Assembly: GCA_026874595.1 (NCBI GenBank)
Contig: CM049312.1
Coordinates: forward strand, 74,188,429 to 74,252,428
Direction: 5' to 3'
DNA from: Sipunculus nudus
Taxonomy: Eukaryota; Annelida; Sipuncula; Golfingiida; Sipunculidae
DNA: 64,000 nt
Part shown: one piece after another, positions 61,736 to 64,000 of the stretch
Layout: the number at the start of each line of letters is the position of its first letter
Position numbering within the stretch: position 1 is the first letter of the stretch
The notes under the pieces: model-generated
What the model saw: only the letters and a program-made list of their open reading frames with translations
What the model was told of the DNA's origin: nothing
Database searches by the model: none
Made by a program: the position numbers and the translations under genes

Positions 61736-64000
61736 GTAAGAAATCTCTACATTATTCATTGTAACATTTTCATCTGAAATTCAATTCAAGCAACTTGATA
61801 CTCTTGGCAAGTAATATTAAGCAAATTTCCATTTAATCAATCATGAAATAAGGAGACTTTTACATTGAAATAAAAAATGAGCAGATGAGGGGACTTCACA
61901 TAGTGAACCTCTGAAGTGGTATCATTGATTGTATCCGCCAAAACAGAGTTTTGCGGATACTATGTTTTCAGCTGGTCGCCGCCGCCGCCGCCGCCGCGTA
62001 GGTGTCCGGAGAACTCCTCCGTAACCGCTGGGCGGAATTTTCCGAAACCCGGGATTATGTTCGGGTCACATGTGAACTGCTGCGCCCCGATTTTGTTTTG
62101 ACCTCTGACCTTTCCTCTGCGCTCTGCGTCCGTTTGTGCGTCTGTTTCCACACATAAACCCACATATCTCGGGAACCGTTTGACCGATTAGGAAAATTTT
62201 TTTGCACAAGTGTAGCCCTCGGAGAGCTTTATAACATACACCAAAAATGGTGGCGCCACCTGCAACCATGTTTGCACAGTGTCCATCTGTTCGTCTGCCT
62301 TGGGTTAAAATCACTCATATCTCTGCAGTGACTTGACTAATTCACCTGAAATTCGGCATGCGCAAACATCCTGGATAGCTTTTCTGATTTTATGACAGGT
62401 GGCGCCACCTACATTCACGTTGACGCTGCAGACATCCAAGCTCATATCTCGGGAACCGTTTGACCGATCAGGAAAATTCTTTTGCACAAATGTAGCCCTT
62501 GGAGAGCTTTATAACATACACCAAAAATGGTGGCGCCACCTGCAACCATGTTTGCACAGTGTCCATCTGTTCGTCTGCCTTGGGTTAAAATCACTCATAT
62601 CTCTGCAGTGACTTGACTAATTCACCTGAAATTTGGCATGCGTATACATCCTGGATAGCTTATCTGATTTTATGACAGGTGGCGCCACCTACATTCACGT
62701 TTACGCTGCAGACATCCAAGCTCATATCTCGGGAACCGTTTGACCGATCAGGAAAATTCTTTTGCACAAATGTAGCCCTTGGAGAGCTTTATAACATACA
62801 CCAAAAATGGTGCCGCTACCTGCAACCATGTTTGTACAGTGTCCATCTGTTTGTCTGCCTTGGGTTAAAATCACTCATATCTCTGCAGTGACTTGACTAA
62901 TTCACCTGAAATTTGGCATGCGTATACATCCTGGATAGCTTTTCTGATTTTATGACAGGTGGCGCCACCTACATTCATGTTTACGCTGCAGACATCCAAG
63001 CTCATATCTCAGGAACCGTTTGATTGATCAGGAAAATTTTTTTGCACAAATGTAGCCCTTGGAGAGCTTTATAACATACACAAAAAATGGTGGCGCCACC
63101 TGCAACCATGTTTGCACAGTGTCCAGCTGTTCGTCTGCCTTGGGTTAAAATCACTCATATCTCTGCAGTGGTTTGACTAATTCACCTGAAATTCTGCATG
63201 CTTATACATCCTGGATAGCTTTTCTGATTTTATGACAGGTGGCGCCACCTACAATCAAGTTTACGCTGCAGACATCCAAGCTCATATCTAGGGAACTGTT
63301 TGACCAATTGGGCCAAAATTTTGCATGTGTATAGTTCTCACAAAGCTCTTTATCATACGCTTAACTGGTGGAGCCACCTGCAACCCTTTTTTGCACAGCG
63401 TCCATCTGTTTGTCTGCCAAGGGCAAAAATCACTCATATACAATATAGTGGTTTGACTTATCTGCCTTAAATTTTGCATATGTATAACTTGGACGGCTTT
63501 CTGGATTTTTTGGTAGGTAGCGCAACCTACATACACAATTTGGCTGCAGACATCCATGCTGATATGCAACACTTCACCCGTTCCACTCTGATTTAGGCGG
63601 ATACAAGTAGTCGCTTGTCGACTACCCGTATTCTAGTTGTACATGTTTAAAAGCTGTCATCTGTAAGATTTGCATGTTTATATGAATGTACAATGTGTAA
63701 AACTTATTTTTTATCATGTATTTGTCAAATATTGAAAATTAAAAGGACTGAAAGTGTTTTTATCTGGCTCCGTCAGAATCAATTTATTCATATTTCAGAT
63801 ATGACAAACTAATCAGGGGCAAAGATAGGAATTGGTTAGGGGAATTTCCAAATATGAGATATCATAAAAATGACAAAAGGGGAAAAAATGCCTATATTTT
63901 CTGAATTTGGCAAAATATTGACAGCTTCAGGGAGCCCTAATTAAACATTTTCCAAATGGTATCAATATATTTCTAAACATTGAATTTTCTTAATAAATTA
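61736..64000 (+). other. Septin intron, running off the window
   Basis: It begins GTAAGA. Most of it is the 280-bp-repeat element (61922-63637). The last 360 bp are AT-rich with no exon, so the next septin exon lies beyond position 64000. Confidence 0.85.
61922..63637 (+). mobile_element. Helentron-like element, family 2 (five 280-bp repeats)
   Basis: The 5' end (61931-61960) is a long hairpin, GTATCCGCCAAAAC, AGA, GTTTTGCGGATAC. A (GCC)n tract follows (about 61976-61996). The core consists of about five units; the marker (C/T)(T/A)CATATCTCGGGAACC falls at 62161, 62441, 62721, 63001 and 63281, an exact 280-bp period, each with GGTGGCGCCACCT palindromic words. The 3' side has GGCGGATAC (63596-63604), inverse to the 5' box, the hairpin GTAGTCG-CTTGT-CGACTAC (63607-63625) and CTAG (63633-63636) before TT. 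Frames inside are repeats of one another and are not genes. Confidence 0.7.

Noticed and set aside
62399-62891. Two near-identical 70-codon frames with MAPPTFT starts
   Set aside because: They are the same frame in consecutive 280-bp tandem units of a mobile element, with no splice sites or known domain.

Overview
This is a eukaryotic nuclear window: AT-rich, intron-rich, crowded with microsatellites and small mobile elements, with short exons separated by kilobases. The repeat types (several resemble repeats common in bivalve and other mollusc genomes, judged from memory) and the clearly metazoan septin exons point to a mollusc, most likely a bivalve. No prokaryotic gene organisation, rRNA, intact tRNA or CRISPR is visible.

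The main gene is a plus-strand septin of the SEPT2/4/5 type, running from about 12.3 kb past the right edge. I can place six coding exons by splice sites and phase: exon 1 (12286-12322, MASPSRYSRYRS), exon 2 (29714-30147, a Ser/Thr-rich disordered N-terminal extension), an alternative first exon (54330-54461, its own ATG in good Kozak context), and three shared GTPase exons (55961-56060, 57115-57201, 61612-61735) carrying the polybasic segment, the P-loop GESGLGKS, the switch I threonine and the DTPG motif. The two alternative 5' parts both end in phase 0 and both fit the shared exon at 55961, so one locus appears to make a long and a short N-terminal isoform. The rest of the GTPase domain, the septin-unique element and the C-terminal coiled coil lie beyond the window.

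Layout: 1-11.9 kb, noncoding upstream DNA with a MITE and a 2.6 kb Helentron-like element; 11.9-12.3 kb, candidate promoter and first exon; 12.3-29.7 kb, intron 1 with SINE remnants, a foldback and a 1.55 kb element made of eight 180-bp repeats; 30.1-56.0 kb, intron 2, which holds a 7.35 kb element with 16-bp terminal inverted repeats carrying a minus-strand gene remnant with a DUF4806-like domain, a foldback element, and a second copy of the Helentron-like element into which a 1.4 kb TA-flanked transposon has inserted; 56-64 kb, septin exons separated by introns with a MITE, an isolated pair of CRE sites, a 34-bp minisatellite and an element of 280-bp tandem repeats.

The most striking non-genic signal is that three unrelated repeat families here share one plan: a 5' subterminal hairpin, a simple GTCCGTC- or GCC-type tract, central tandem repeats, a 3' copy of the 5' box, then a short terminal hairpin and a CTAG/T-rich end. 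This is the plan of non-autonomous Helentron (HINE/DINE-like) rolling-circle elements. Family names given for mobile elements are inferences from structure, not from searches.
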